Source: Coturnix japonica
Lineage: Eukaryota > Chordata > Aves > Galliformes > Phasianidae
DNA: 64,000 bases
Direction: 5' to 3'
Assembly: GCF_001577835.2 (NCBI RefSeq)
Contig: NW_015439533.1
Span: 308,494 to 372,493, forward strand
The notes under the pieces are model-generated. The model was not told where the DNA came from. It searched no databases and saw only the letters and a program-made list of their open reading frames with translations. The translations under genes and the position numbers were made by a program. The stretch's first letter is position 1. Every line of letters begins with the position of its first letter. Shown piece after piece: positions 63,737 to 64,000 of the stretch.

Positions 63737-63830
63737 TGTCAGGGAATCATAAAATCAGAATATCCCGAGCTGGGAGGGACCCCTGAGGGTCATGGAGTCC
63801 AACTCCGTCCCACCCCAAATCCTCCACCTC
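63737..63830 (-). mobile_element. CR1 LINE 3' fragment, - orientation
   Basis: Begins GAATCATAAAATCAGAATAT, then CCCGAGCTGGGAGGGACC and GGTCATGGAGTCCAACTCC. This is the reverse complement of a CR1 3' end. Similarity fades after about 63830. The element is heavily 5'-truncated. Confidence 0.85.
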
Positions 63831-64000
63831 CCTTGGCCTGCAGCTTTCCCACACGTGCACCCCTCGCCCTTTACCCCACACCCTTCATCCCACATCCCAC
63901 ATAGTGGGGACGTCCAAGTCTGGGTGAACCAAACCCAAAGCTTTTGGGTGAGATCCCAGGCTGCCCCCAACGAGGCCCAGCCATGCTAGCGAAGCAGTGA

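Overview
This window is vertebrate nuclear DNA, almost certainly from a bird. It is very GC-rich, introns are often shorter than 100 bp, minisatellites fill introns and intergenic DNA, and two fragments carry the typical 3' end of CR1 LINEs. This is the texture of an avian microchromosome. Assembly gaps lie at 20242-20327, 24541-24883 and 34887-34911, with a single n at 63152. Gene models below were built by hand from exon translations, splice sites and intron phases.

Layout: WDR54 (+, 271-4410); a RhoBTB-family GTPase (-, 6941-10680); a drebrin-family ADF-H/coiled-coil protein (+, 12098-16440); RTKN (-, 17025 to about 24369); INO80B (+, 26572-28143); WBP1 (+, 28989-30756); MOGS (-, 31448-34291); a PDCD4-like MA3 gene (-, 34502-39600, damaged or mis-assembled); CCDC142 (-, 40097-44170); TTC31 (+, 44452-48806); LBX2 (-, 52256-55065); then about 9 kb without a recognisable gene, holding AT-rich islands that look like regulatory elements, ending in a CR1 fragment. 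RTKN-INO80B-WBP1-MOGS-CCDC142-TTC31-LBX2 (plus WDR54) is the gene order of human 2p13.1.

Three genes have no counterpart in the human block: the RhoBTB gene, the drebrin-like gene and the PDCD4-like gene. Relatives of all three sit in the sister paralogons of 2p13 (RHOBTB1, PDCD4, LBX1 and TLX1 on human 10q; RHOBTB2 on 8p; DBN1 and TLX3 on 5q). The simplest reading is that they are ohnologs from the early vertebrate genome duplications, kept here and lost in the human lineage. RhoBTB, drebrin-like and rhotekin stand next to each other, so the left third of the window is a small cluster of Rho/actin genes.

Other points of note: TTC31 carries a C-terminal RRM and an in-frame 39-bp repeat; the PDCD4-like gene has two single-base frame breaks at homopolymers and two exon junctions of incompatible phase; an AT-rich block of about 2.7 kb sits in its last intron between two copies of one tandem repeat; promoters of INO80B, MOGS and the CCDC142/TTC31 pair carry YY1 (AAGATGGCGGC-type) sites; and a perfect CArG box lies upstream of the drebrin-like gene.
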